Assembly (NCBI GenBank): GCA_013368325.1
Contig: JAACJK010000220.1
Coordinates: 868,001-932,000, forward strand
DNA from: Ephemerocybe angulata
Lineage: Eukaryota > Basidiomycota > Agaricomycetes > Agaricales > Psathyrellaceae
Length of the DNA stretch: 64,000 nt
Direction: 5' to 3'
A program made the translations under genes and the position numbers. The notes beneath the pieces are model-generated. The model worked only from the letters and a program-made list of their open reading frames with translations, had not been told where the DNA came from and searched no databases. Below are positions 21,896-33,937 of the stretch, piece after piece (position 1 is the stretch's first letter; each line of letters opens with the position of its first letter).

Positions 21896-22750
21896 GTGCT
21901 CCTATCGGTTTCGTTTCGCCCATGTCCAAAGACTATTTGCTACTACTTTCACTGCTACCACTGACATTCTAGCTATTCCTACACTGTAACACATACCCCG
22001 CCCTTCTGAATCTGCTCCCCTTTTGCTACTGGGCCCCATTTCACTTCCTTATACCGCTGTTCTTTTTTATACCAAGCTTCATTTCTTCTGTATTTTTGGT
22101 GCATATCTCTCAGGGCTGTAGTCACTGCTTCACTGTCCAAGAACGCTGTCCATTAGCTATGGTATTTTCTTCCTCGTCGCTCGATTTGTAACCACCCCGG
22201 CCGAGATATTGGTGCAAATTGAAAGTGGTACACGCACGACCCAACGTGATACCAATGAATAGGCCTCAATATTCTATGGGGCTGGTGAGTTCCAAACCGC
22301 TCGTCGCAGTCGGTCGAAGGTTCTAGTAGAGCTTTCGACGGCAATCTTTAGAAGTGTGGAGATGCATACCGGGAAGAACTAGGCTTACCTGGACACCCTG
22401 CGACCAGCCCCGCTGCGGACACGCCGAGCCGAGCTAGACGATGCGCTGTAAGCATTTCACATCCAAACAGAACGCATGCGTCTTACTTACATGACACAGG
22501 ATTGCCTGTTCACCGCTGCCCGATGACCAGAACCATGCAAGTTCAACACGGTGTCAGCCCCGCACCCCTTGGAATTCGGAAAGCTGGGCTTTCGGAGCAC
22601 TGCGCGATGGTGATATGCCATATATTGATACTCTCTTCGGGTGTCGCGTTGCCTACCATCGAGCCTGGACTTCACAAGCCAATTCACGAGGAGTATGACG
22701 ACCGAGGGTGGTAATCTCAAGACGCCAAAAGGGAACGAAGGAGTATTTCA
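21896..22750. other. Intergenic stretch, no gene seen
   Basis: Holds the 3' end of the chromodomain gene and short unrelated open frames. Homology to AP endonuclease ends abruptly near 22752, and what follows towards lower coordinates has no recognisable coding content, so it is the breakpoint side of that remnant. Confidence 0.4.
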
Positions 22751-23304
22751 GCCCCAAAGCTTCACACTGCCGCAAATCATTCACAAAACACTCATACGAC
22801 TTCGCCCTCTTCGCCCTACACAGCATCCATGAGAATCAGCATCCCCTTCTCCAACCACACCCACACCTTCAAGAGAAAGGGAGGGAGGACGGACGGACGC
22901 GTCGGGGTTCCCTAAATTAATAAGGTAATTCCCATGCAGGAGGACATGCTTCGGTTCATATCCATACTCCTGCATACGCTCTTTAAAGAGGCGTATGGAG
23001 GAGGAGAGCGGCGGGCCTTCCCATTTTCGTTGCGATTTGAGGAAGAGGGTGAAGGCGTTTGCGCTGGGGGATGAAGTCGTCGTAGGTTGTCATAGGGAGG
23101 TCCAAAGGGAGAGAGGGAGAGAGGGAAGGAAGGAAGGAAAGGAAAAAGCAAGGGTGAGAGAGTCTCTAGGCAGGCGGAGCAGAGAGAGACGTACCCGATC
23201 GCCGCAGCGTTCAAAACCGCGTTCTCGACGCCGCCCGCGGCACTGACGTGCGCGCAGACCTTCCACGGACTCTGCACGCGGGGGAGGAACATCGTCGGAT
23301 CCAC
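22751..23304 (-). pseudogene. APN1: AP endonuclease Apn1 (endonuclease IV), truncated
   Basis: Encodes only the N-terminal part of endonuclease IV, the base-excision-repair enzyme that cuts at abasic sites. In order: FLPRVQSPWKV, AHVSAAGGVENAVLNAAAIG, an intron with a long GA/CT tract (about 23195-23060), ANAFTLFLKSQRKW, HVLLHGNYLINLGNP, a second intron, and KSYECFVNDLRQCEALGL. Homology then stops dead near 22752; the rest of the TIM barrel with most zinc ligands is missing. Upstream the same frame has a basic KRKRTTKK stretch and runs back into a Thr-repeat array with a stop. The only ATG is at about 23292. A broken gene copy, not a full enzyme. Confidence 0.8.
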
Positions 23305-23442
23305 CTCCTTCGCCTTCTTCGTCGTGCGTTTGCGTTTCGTAGCTGGGGGTGCTGGGGGTGCTGGGGGTTGGTTGTGGTCGCTGCCTTGGTGGTGGTTGCG
23401 GCGCTGGTGGTGGTGGTCTCTCCAGCCTTGGTAGTTGTCGTC

Positions 23443-24786
23443 TCAGCGGCCTTGGTGGTGGTGGTTGCTGAGCTGGTGCTCGGCGTCTCGGCGGCCTTCG
23501 TGGTGGTGGTAGCGGCGCTGCTGGTGGTGGTCCTTGGAAGTCGTGGTCTCAGCAGCCTTGGAGGTGGTGGTCGCCTCGAGCCCGGCCGTTTCCCCACCCG
23601 CATCGGCACCAGCTCCAGTCAATCCACCCTGAGCACCGGTCCTCGCGATCCTGTCCTCCGCATCGGCCTTGAGGGCACATGTAACGCTCGTGCCGGCGCT
23701 GCTGACAAGGGGGAGCGCGAAGCACGAGGCGGGCGCGGCGCACTCGATCGTTACGAACTTGCCCTCGACGCACTGGCCAAAGGCGGTCCCGACGCAAGCG
23801 ACCTCTCCGGCTGTGCAGGGAGAGTCAGCGGTGAGCTTGGAGAACTTGGCGTTGAGCTTCTGCGCGGCCTCGGCGTTGGAGAGCTGGAATCCGCCTGCTG
23901 CGCCGGTCTCGGCGGCCTTGGTGGTCTCAGCAGCCTTGGTCGTGGTCGCCTTCGTGGTGGTCTCAGCAGCCTTGGTGGTAGTCGCCTCCGTCGCAGTTTC
24001 AGCAGCCTTGGTCGTGGTTGCCTTCGTAGCAGTCTCGGTAGCCTTGGTGGTCGAAGCAGCCTTGGTCGTGGTGGCTGCGGGCTCCTGAGCAGCACCACCC
24101 TTGCCGGGGCTCTGAACAGAATCGACGAGTTGTGCACCGTCGGTGACCGGACCGTCGGGGCTAGCGGGGCACGATCCCAAAGGATCCAGAGAAGTGAGGC
24201 CGAACGGGATGGTACCAGCAGCACCGAGCGCAGCGCCGCCGTTGAACTTCTGCTGGTTCGCACCCTTGAACTGACATTGGAAGAGGCCGTTGAGCTCGGC
24301 GTTCTTGGGAGCCTTTTGACAATAAGGGGTTGCGAGGGAGGTGGGCTGCGCAGGCAACGGTTAGGAATGTTAATTAAGAGGATTGAATAGGAGGAGCAGT
24401 CACTGGATGGACTTACCGTGTTGCGAGGCTGCTGCACGAAGATTTGGGTGAGCCTGATCATCTCCGCGTCGTTGTTCAGCGTCTTCGCCAGGTCGATCAT
24501 CGCGTCGGCCGCGTCCTGCTGCTCGCAGGGCCCCGGTGCAGCGAGGAGGGTACTGAAGGCAGTCACGGAGACCGGATTGCATTTTTCTCCACCTCCCGCA
24601 GTTCGCTGTACGGTGTATCCTGAAGGTTAGTAACGATACGCTGAATTGATTGATGGCAGGACGTACGCAGGCTTGCTCCCATTTCTGGGTGGCAGCCGAG
24701 ATCGACTGTGCAATACGCCTCTCGAGGGGAGCGGCTTGGACAGAAGCGGCAGCCAGGCCGGCGATAACAAAGAAAAGCTTGACCAT
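23443..24786 (-). CDS. Secreted Thr-rich protein with CBM19-like domain
   Basis: Start at the ATG at 24786 with a signal peptide (MVKLFFVIAGLAAASVQA) and a processing-like ERR. Two introns (about 24665-24590 and 24415-24355) separate QKWEQAC, the exon with CEQQDAADAMIDLAKTLNND, and the exon starting PTSLATPYCQKAPKNAELNG. This N-terminal domain is common in secreted proteins of Agaricomycetes, function unknown. A TTTKAAET repeat array (about 24070-23900) leads to a Cys domain (C-x4-E-x-ACVG...FGQC...CFALP) resembling chitin-binding CBM19. A second Thr array then loses frame at about 23545, becomes His-rich, and stops at 23443. The plus-strand 380-residue frame over this gene is an antisense shadow of the repeats. 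Confidence 0.75.
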
Positions 24787-26563
24787 CTTGAACTTGAAAA
24801 ATAGAGGAGGAGGTTCTGCATGTTGTGTTTGTCGTCGGGGTCTGGAGTTGTGGCTTTGGGTGCGGTGGGGCGTTTACGTGTCTTTGGGTGGGGTGCCTGG
24901 GAGTTGGTTCTTGAATAGACGCTAGGAGGCGCACGCCAGGCGTACTCACACGTCGGGATTGTTGTCGGTGAGTGTAGGGCGTCGTCAAATGTTGTATTCC
25001 GTCGCTAACAGTCAATTTCTAGCCCTGGTATACATTGGCTATGGCGCTGGACGACGCGTTGGTGAGTGTCGCGTTTTCGAATCCTGTCATGGCACTCACA
25101 ATTGACACTGTGCAGCAGGCCCTGCAACGCACTCGGGAACATGCCCGTCCATCCAGACCAAGTACAGCACCGTCGAGAACTACGGGAGGTGAGTGTCGAG
25201 TCCCTCAGGGAGCTAGCACCACTCACAATCGCGGTGCAGCGCCCTTTGACACGCTGAGGCGCATCCCAGCTCCCTCGCTGCTGTGCATCCGGCCCATTGC
25301 TCGCCGTCCTCCCACCGCCCTGCCCGGCACGAGCGTAGACGCCGTCGTACTGCTTGGTGCGCTGTCGAGCCGGGGTCGGTTGGCAGTTTTGTTGGCTATT
25401 CACATCCGCAGCACTCGATAACCGTATCGTCTCGTTTCGTATCCTGTGTCGTGTCAGGGGGCTCCCGTATGTGGGGACGTCGTTGGACTTGGGGAGTATG
25501 ACGGGCAGAGGGTGGTGTGGGGGGTCACATTTGGGTGTTGTCGCAAAATCTCCGAGGGGCAACCGTGGGGCTGGCTGATGCCTCCAGTTGCTTGAGGTAG
25601 GCGGTGAAGGCGGAGAAGAGAGTGGCAAAATCTTGGTTTGCTAGACCGCTCGTCTACATCTTCGCCAAAGCAGGCGCCCCGAGCGGCATCGTCGCGCTAG
25701 AATGGGCAACGGAGAGATACGGCCGAGGGTGGTAGGGTGGGGGCGCTTTCCCGTGCCATCCTTCATCGAGTGGGGAGAAGATAACGGGCGGGGCAGAGGG
25801 TGGTGGTGCGAGCGCTGGTCGCATGTGCCCGTCGTCGTGCTTGAACGCAACGATGGGGCAAGGCTGTGGCGGCAGGTGTGGTGGTGGTGGCGCACTGGCG
25901 TGTAGCAGTTGCTGGGAAGCGAGACGACGTAGGGAAGAAAGTATTGGGACGACGGGAAGGTGGGTGGCGGATCGGAGCAGCGCTTCTGGACAACGCGTGA
26001 CTTACGGCAATTGCCGAATCACTGGCGCCGGGCGTTGGACGGGCGCTTGGCGAGTACTTCAGTCAAACTTCAGCTCTGCTGAGCCATTCGCGGAGCTAAA
26101 GCTAGATCTATGTAAAGAGAGTAATTCAAATGATGTACATGGGCCTTGAGCCCAAAGTAAAGAGAGAAAGAGAGAAAACTCCAGCTCTGGACTTGTAAGT
26201 TGAACAAGTGTAGAAGGCTCGCTCAAGGCTCGCTGGTAATATTACAAATCATCAAGGGAGGTGCTTTGACATTGTTCTTATCGAATCGTGCAGGCTTAAC
26301 TTCTCTCCTTCAACTTCTCCAAAACTTCCCTGTCATATTCATTCTTGCCTTACCTGACTCTCAGTCGCCTCCGGTCCACCTGTTCGAGGTACATATCAGC
26401 CACTAGTCCAATAAAGCTCATACAGATAAGACATACACCTCGGGTCCAGGAGGTCCACAATGCTGTTGGCGTGTTCAGGTAAGACAGTGTGCCAAGGCGT
26501 CGCAAAGCTTACCTTGGAAACCCTAGCAGTATCCAATCCACTGGGAAGTTCCTCTAAAAATCC
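24787..26563. other. 1.8-kb stretch without a recognisable gene
   Basis: Includes the promoter of the secreted protein gene (24787 upward) and the 3' flank of the first AA9 gene. Two intron-like blocks (GTGAGTGTC...GTGCAG, about 25060-25115 and 25190-25242) on the plus strand suggest a former spliced gene, and a minus-strand frame near 25640-25560 reads DFATLFSAFTAYLKQLE. I cannot assign either to a family. Open frames at 25005-25628 (minus) and 25035-25421 (plus) have random-like composition. Confidence 0.4.
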
Positions 26564-27746
26564 CTAAACTCTGGCACTATGTCGGTGAATTGGCAAGTAC
26601 TGCTTACTAGGATCCCATGGGTATATGTTGCATGTAATCCCTGAGAAGCGACGGGTAAGGCTAGAGCTAATCATCCCTAAGGGACAGAGCTCACCAGAGT
26701 CCTCTGGGGCATACGCTCCAGGAAACGACACAAATGACGCAGGAAAAGCGGTGCCAGTCCCCGTCACTTCCACTTGGACACAGAGTGGGTATATCTGTGC
26801 ACCCGGGTAATCAAAAGCTGTGGATAGTTTTAGTCGCCTTGAATAAAGGTTGAAAGTGCAGACGTGCCTACGTGCAGAGAGATACTGAAGCATGCCGCGT
26901 TAATTGGTGAGGCAGAATTATTGAATGGGTATTAGCGAGAAACCTACATTTCATGACGGATAAGGTATTGGCCAGGCTTCAAGTTGGGAGGAACCCTGGC
27001 TGTAGTAAACCCAGTCTTGAACAGCGAGTCTATCCCAGGCCATTCATAGGTAGTCTCATTTCTGCCAACGTGGTCGATCTTGAACCAGACAGCCCTGTCG
27101 CAACTTGAAATCAGTATCGTACCTCCCAACGCATGGACTTGCAGTCTTGCACAGCCTACTCTTTTCCCGGCTCCCAATTTGTAACGTCAATATCGTCGGG
27201 TACTCGGGCCATGTACGTCAGAATAGGCCCTACGTGGTTCTCAACCCAGATCGTCCCTGGCCCGTGCGTACCTACCCCGTTCGTCCAGTTGAACTTGATA
27301 GTTTCTCCCGCTTGTATGGTTCCATACAGAGGGGCTGGAGGGGCACCTACTTCGTTGCTTTTCCCGTTGCATTGCGTGCTTTTTATAAGACATGAGTGTG
27401 GCACCGAAACTCGAAAGGTTCGTGCATACCGCATCGATGTGACATCCTCGACATAGTCTAGAAAGCCAGACTCAGTGAGGCATTTCCACGCCCGGATGTT
27501 CACATACAGTCCCCCGGTATCTGCCTAACGATGCGCTTTGGCTGAGGGACTTGCTTCCTGTCGAACGTAATGAGATAGGGGCAGAGATCGCTACCAGCAA
27601 AGGCAGGCGTACGGGTCGGAGTAGGGAAGGTAGCCAGTATGAGCTGTCGAGCCAAGGGTGATCTCCTGGACCCAGCCATGGGCAGATACGCGCTCGGCAA
27701 CCAGAAACACTGCAGAGCTGATTTTCCAAAGAATTGAATGTTTCAT
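26564..27746 (-). CDS. AA9 lytic polysaccharide monooxygenase, divergent copy
   Basis: Secreted copper enzyme that oxidatively cuts cellulose. Starts at the ATG at 27746; the signal peptide ends ...RVSA, leaving HGWVQEITLGS with the N-terminal copper His. Introns follow SDP, IPGD and TSMR, and later ones flank YLSA. The second copper His lies in ENHVGPILTYMA, preceded by an extra Gly/Thr-rich stretch (THGPGTIW) absent from its neighbour. The axial Gln-x-Tyr is present in GAQIYPLC. GAYAPEDSG splices to GITCNIYPWDPS. The C-terminal end is uncertain: the simplest reading stops at 26564, without the usual PGPAVW ending. Tandem with the next gene, 281 bp apart. Confidence 0.88.
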
Positions 27747-28027
27747 CAGAAGGGAATGCTCAACGCAGGTATTCGAGCACTGTGAAACTTTATATCAGCC
27801 TCGACCGGTGAAATACCATCGCAAATGGAGGCTCGAGGACTTCCAAACCCTTCGGCGCATTCGGCTGAGGTTCCAACTCTGGCGGCACTTGGGTAATTCC
27901 GCGCTTTGTATCAATAAAATGGCGCAAATGTATTCGATAGAGTGCCATGGTCAGCAAACAATGTCTCCAAGTGTAGCAAGTCACACGAGAAGTTGCTAGG
28001 AAGTTGAGAACTGCATCCCAATATAGC

Positions 28028-29243
28028 TTAGTTTCCACCAGTCCACCTAAGGAGAAGAAGGGAAGTAAGTATGCGAATGTATCCTCGTACAGGTTGTACT
28101 CACACAGCAGGTCCGGGAAGAGGATATTCTCCGGTGTCTGTCACAGGAATGAGGGTCAGGTGGCCCCTGACAAAACTGAAATCCAGATTTGTACTTACTG
28201 GTATAAACGTCGTAGACAATACCTGGGAGGATAGATCAGCATTTGGCCTGACCGAGGCTCGGAGGGCGACGAGGGCGACTTACCTGGAGTGGTTGGGGTG
28301 TATGCTCCGGGGAACGACACGAACGAGGTTGGGAGAGCAGTTCCGCTACCAGTGACTTCGATCTGGATGCAGCTCGGGTAGACTTGGACACCTGGATAAG
28401 TCCAGGCTGCCGGCACATCAGTATACGCTTCAAATCGGTAACATGGGCGAAAACATACCGGCATGTAGTGCCAAACTGATCGACAATGTTAAATAGGTTT
28501 GGGATGCTACAAGACAAGGAACCCTTACATTTCGTGGCGAATGATGTACTGGCCTGGCTTCAACTTCGCTGGGATCTTGATACTGTAAATGCCTTTATTG
28601 GCCACAAGTTTATCTGCAGCTGCCCAGCGTCCGCTAGAGTCCTTGCCACTTTGGTCAATCTTGAACCAAACCGCACTGAAAGACAGGCATGTCAGAACGA
28701 ACGGTTAGGTGTCGCAACATCTGCAGTGACTTGCTCTTTTCCTGGGTTCCACTTGGTGATGTCGGAAGGTGCGCGGGCCATGTAGGTAAGCATGGGCCCA
28801 GCGTGACTCTCAGGCCACTCGGTCCAGTTGAAGTTCACGGTCGCACCCGCGGCTACGGTTCCGTAGATTGGTGCAGGGGCGCTACCCACAACACCACCAG
28901 CAGACCATCCATTGCACTGGACACTGTCGACTCGTCAGAGCATTCCGCGGAGTACATTCGGGCCGACATACTCAATGGAAGTAACATCCTCAACAGGGCC
29001 GTTTCCTGGAATCTTCCTGATGATGCGCTGAGGAGGGGTGCTATAGTATCTGTTGTCACAAAGTCAGTAATTGACACTGGGACGAAGAACAAGTACATAT
29101 GATAACACTCACGGATCGCTGTAAGGCAGATAACCAGTATACTTCGTGGATCCCAGAGTGACCTCCTGAACGTATCCGTGAGCATACACCTGTGCTGCGA
29201 ATAGCAAGCTGGCGGTAGCGGCAATGGAGATCAAAGAAGGCAT
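28028..29243 (-). CDS. AA9 lytic polysaccharide monooxygenase
   Basis: Start at the ATG at 29243. Signal peptide MPSLISIAATASLLFAAQVYA, then mature HGYVQEVTLGS with the copper-binding His at residue 1. Exons give TPPQRIIRKIPG, VQCNGWSAGG, the second copper His in ESHAGPMLTYMA, AVWFKIDQSG, KLKPGQYIIRHEM, the Gln-x-Tyr motif in GVQVYPSC, and FVSFPGAYTPTTPG. The last introns join IVYDVYT to GEYPLPGPAV and then to W-T-G-G-N with stop TAA at 28028-28030 (last intron 28047-28103). No cellulose-binding module. All active-site residues are in place, so it is probably functional. Confidence 0.93.
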
Positions 29244-30226
29244 GGCGTTGCGAGCTATTTCTTCCTGAGGGATTCAAACAGGAAACGACCACTCTTATAT
29301 ACGACCACTATCAAAGCCCATGACGCAAGGCCGGCCGTTGCTACTACATACTAAGCGTTAGCTTCATGGGTAACGTCGGAGAAAACGCACAAACACAACA
29401 TGAGAGAAGCCTCTCGTCGTGGCATATGTTTTCGCAGCGCCAGTCTCACAATCCCGGGCCGATTGCAACCCTTCGCTCATCTCCTTCTTTTGGGAAAAGG
29501 AGAAAGCGAAGTTACTTAGCTGAAGCACGATTGTCATCCCTTGGAACCGCACAGGAAGATGGAGAATCGCCGAAGGTCTCCTCCCGGGCGTCACTTGATG
29601 CGCAAGTTCAAAGGTTTGAAGAGAACGCGCGCTGACGCGTGCAATCGCACCACGACCAGGTGACAGCGGCAGGTCGGACTGCTTCCCAAACACAACGTAC
29701 TTGCCCCAACACTGTATTCCGAAGAAGAGCCAGAACTTGCAAATGAGCACGCAGATACCAACTGCGGAAACCTCGCTGCGACTTACGTTGATTGCCATAT
29801 GGTCGCTCAAGTCCCCTATATCGTCACTGTACGGTTGCATTCAGGTGTCGGCCACAAGCGAGGAAAACACCAAAAGTCATTGCTCCAGGCGTCTTGGCCA
29901 TCGTTTTCAAGGAGTAAAGAGTCGAAGAGAAGGGTGTGGAGCCAAGGCAATACTACTTAGCGACATTGCCCGATGGTCGTGGTTCGTGAACAAGAGGGTG
30001 CATTGATGCCATCGAGAGTTCGCCGATCCAGTGGTGGCGTAGAAACCAATAAGCCCAAACAAGGGCACAGAGGTAAGTCTGGGGTTTGCTACTAGTTTCC
30101 GCACCATTTAAGGCTTCAGATGATACGATAGTAATATTTGAACGAAAAATTGTGCTGTAAATATGAAGCATATGATACCTAACTGTGAACAATTCAGCGT
30201 CTTCTTCCGCCGTGCGGCCATTCAGC
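29244..30226. other. Intergenic: AA9 promoter side and MTHFR 3' flank
   Basis: Between the AA9 start and the MTHFR stop. Several open frames up to 158 residues on the minus strand lack any domain and have unlike composition; I see no gene. Confidence 0.4.
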
Positions 30227-32557
30227 CTAGAACCCCAGCTCGCTGTCGAAAAGGAAAGTCCATAGAGCATCCGCGTTCTTGTAATCGTGATGTATGATGC
30301 TGACCAGCCACCTCTCTTTTGCAACTTCATCGAGTAGCTGCCTCTCAGGGGAGGCAGGTCGATAGAATGAGGCCCAGCTCTTCCAAATAGAGAATGCTTC
30401 CTCCTGTATGGCAACAGTAGGCGATCAGTTATAGTACCTTAAATAAGATTGAAAGCGGTGAATTACCTTCCAAGTGATGAAGGACTCTCGCTCGATGATG
30501 GTGGACTGGAGAATCTCACTGCCAGGGAAGATACCCCAGGTGACAGCATTCCGCCCATCTCCTGCGACATTACCTCGGAAATCACCCTATTCCAGGCATG
30601 TCAGGCTTTATTCCGCGATGGAAGAAAGATGAGATCACACTACCTTGCCATTCGCCATGAAGTAATGCACCCATCCCTGACCTTTCTCCGCGATGTAAGC
30701 CTCAATAGCATCAGCATCCTTTCCATCGCAGAAGAATTCCACAAATGCCTTCTGGAAAACCCATCCAGACCTTGGGCCCCATCCAAAAGTCTCGTCAGCA
30801 GACGATATACCATCGACAGCGGGCTGAGATCCGACAGTCCACCAGCCGCGCTGCGTCAGCTTCTTCAGCTGTGGAAGGATGGTCACGGATTCCGGACACA
30901 AGGCGCCGTCGGAGAAAGGTGTGGTCGTAATCTTGGACTCGAGATAGCTCATGAACATGCGGGTGAGATCCTCCGAAGACTTGGGGTTGGCCCATTGAGG
31001 GTGGATGTCGGTGCGCTAAAAACGGTGTGAGTCAGCAAACGTTTCGCGGTCCGCAGGCGAGAAACCCACAGTCATGCCCGATCCTCCCCATGGATCTTGG
31101 TTTCCAAAAGCGGGACTCTTGAAGTCACCAAATCGACCATTAGGGAAGTCATCCCACGACGCCGCGTCGTTGACTTCCCCCTTTCCCATCTCGTTCTTCG
31201 TCTTTGTCTTTGAAAAAGAGACGAGGCCGGAGGTCGCATTGTTGGCTGCGGAGGAGGGAGTGATCAAGAATTCTGTGCCTTGCGAGTTCTCCGTCAGAGG
31301 TGCTGGAATGTCCTTTACAAGTCAGTATTTCTTGACACGTCGCCAATATAGGTGTTCTTACTGCAATGAGTTTGTTAGAAACTTCATTGACGGCACCCGT
31401 CCATTGGAGCCCTTCCAAAACTCGCTGAACGCTCTTCTCGAGATTGAGGGTGCAGAAGTGGAAGCCTTGAATATCACCATCTGAATGAATCTTTCGAATC
31501 ATTTCTATGGCGTAGTTCACGCCATAGTCTTTCACAAGTCTATCGTCGTGCTGCAATTCACTTGCGTTAGACATGTCCTTCATGAGACGGACGCCCTGTA
31601 AAACACACCTTCAAAGGAGTCAGCTCATCTTCGAGCTTCTTGGGCACCTTCGTCCCACACAGTTTTGTGAGTCGGGCAAAGGTCGCATAAGTTTGAACAG
31701 GCATGATTCCGGGAATGATTGGGACGGTGATGCCTTTCGCGCGAACCTTCTTCACCCATCTCAGGAACTGGTCCACATCGTAGAAGAGTTGGGTGATAAT
31801 AAAGTCGGCACCGGCATCGACCTTCGCCTTCAAATTGTCGATCTCTGCATCTTCAGACAGAGGGCTGTCGGGATGACCATCAGGGTAACCTACAGGTCGA
31901 GTCAGTGTCATTATTTATTGGAGTCTATCTGAGGCTTACCTGCGACACCAATGCAGAAATGCGACGAGTACTCCGGAACGCTTCGGATATATCGAACAAG
32001 GTCTATTGCGTGAGTGAATCGGGGGTCCGAGGGTATCCACTCTTCCTTTCCTCTAGGTGGGTCTTGACTCGAATTCAGACTCTGAACGCTCAAGCATACA
32101 GGGTGCGCATACCTCCACGGAGAGCAAGTATGTTCTGAATGCCTCGGTCCTTTACCGACTGTCGGGAAATCAGCATGAGGTCATAGCATCCAATAGCACA
32201 CAGCGCACCTCGAGGACATCATCAATTAATCCTTCCTGCATATTGGTGCAAGTCAAATGCAGCATGGTGGCGAGGCTGTACGGGTGCGATTGTGTGATCC
32301 CCGCCAACTCCAAGCTGCGATCCTTCGTCGACCCTCCCGCTCCCCATGTCACACTAATCGCGAGAGGATCAAGTGTAGCCAGCCGCGAGATACGCGCAAC
32401 CAAGTTCTCAAAGCCCTACATCGATGTACATTAGTATCACGCGGTTCCGGACATAAACTCGTCGATGCCCTACTTGATTGGTCCTGGGAGGAAAGAACTC
32501 GAAAGTGTAAAAGGGCCTGGATCCGCCGTGAGCGTTGATTTTCTCCGATAACTTCAT
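30227..32557 (-). CDS. MET13: Methylenetetrahydrofolate reductase
   Basis: Reduces 5,10-methylene-THF to 5-methyl-THF for methionine synthesis. Start at the ATG at 32557 ([12 protein letters not shown]), then [13 protein letters not shown] before intron 1, and [42 protein letters not shown] and VPIIPGIMP of the FAD-binding TIM barrel. The C-terminal fungal regulatory domain has [18 protein letters not shown] and [10 protein letters not shown], ending at TAG 30227-30229 after [14 protein letters not shown]. Several short introns. The choice between the two yeast paralogues (Met12, Met13) cannot be made here. Confidence 0.93.
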
Positions 32558-32862
32558 CGTTGGGTCCGTATTCACTGGGTCGAGCAATGGTGCTATCCAG
32601 TTGTTCCTAGTGGTGGTGGTGGTTCAAGTGAAAGGCCCGGGCAGCCCCAGGGAGCTTATTCGAATGAGCACATTAAGAGCAAGCGCCGCCGCCTGTCAGT
32701 GTTGGTCCGTCCGGGGGGAGCGTGGCACATGATCAGCCGCCGGGATTAGGTAAGCGTCGGGGCCAGTAGCGCGCGGTGCTGTCGGTGCCAGGCCCTGAGC
32801 ACGGTCTCTCTTGTCCCACCTGTCAGTATTCCCCGCATCGACGATACCCCATAACAGCAACA
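32558..32862. promoter_or_regulatory. Divergent promoter region, MTHFR / ypt6
   Basis: 305 bp between two start codons. Contains GC-rich stretches and CACGTG-like fragments (GGCACATGATC near 32724), but no motif I would call. Confidence 0.35.
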
Positions 32863-33793
<931 letters not shown>

Positions 33794-33937
33794 CCCTCCC
33801 ATTAGGTCCTCCTATCCTACTTCATGTGCTTCGATTAGAACGGCATACTTGCCTTGCTCCACCTCTTTCGCAATATCGGGGTTATTTATTCGTTCTGTGC
33901 TACTGAACTTGATTTCATACTTTCAAGCGCCCAACTC

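Noticed and set aside
23248..24390. 380-residue plus-strand open frame
   Set aside because: It is the antisense of the Thr-repeat arrays and Cys domain of a spliced minus-strand secreted protein; its Val/Leu/Gly/Ser repetition follows from complementing ACC/AAG/GCC codons.
29364..29840. 158-residue minus-strand frame between AA9 and MTHFR
   Set aside because: No signal peptide, domain, or splice pattern; composition unlike neighbouring exons.
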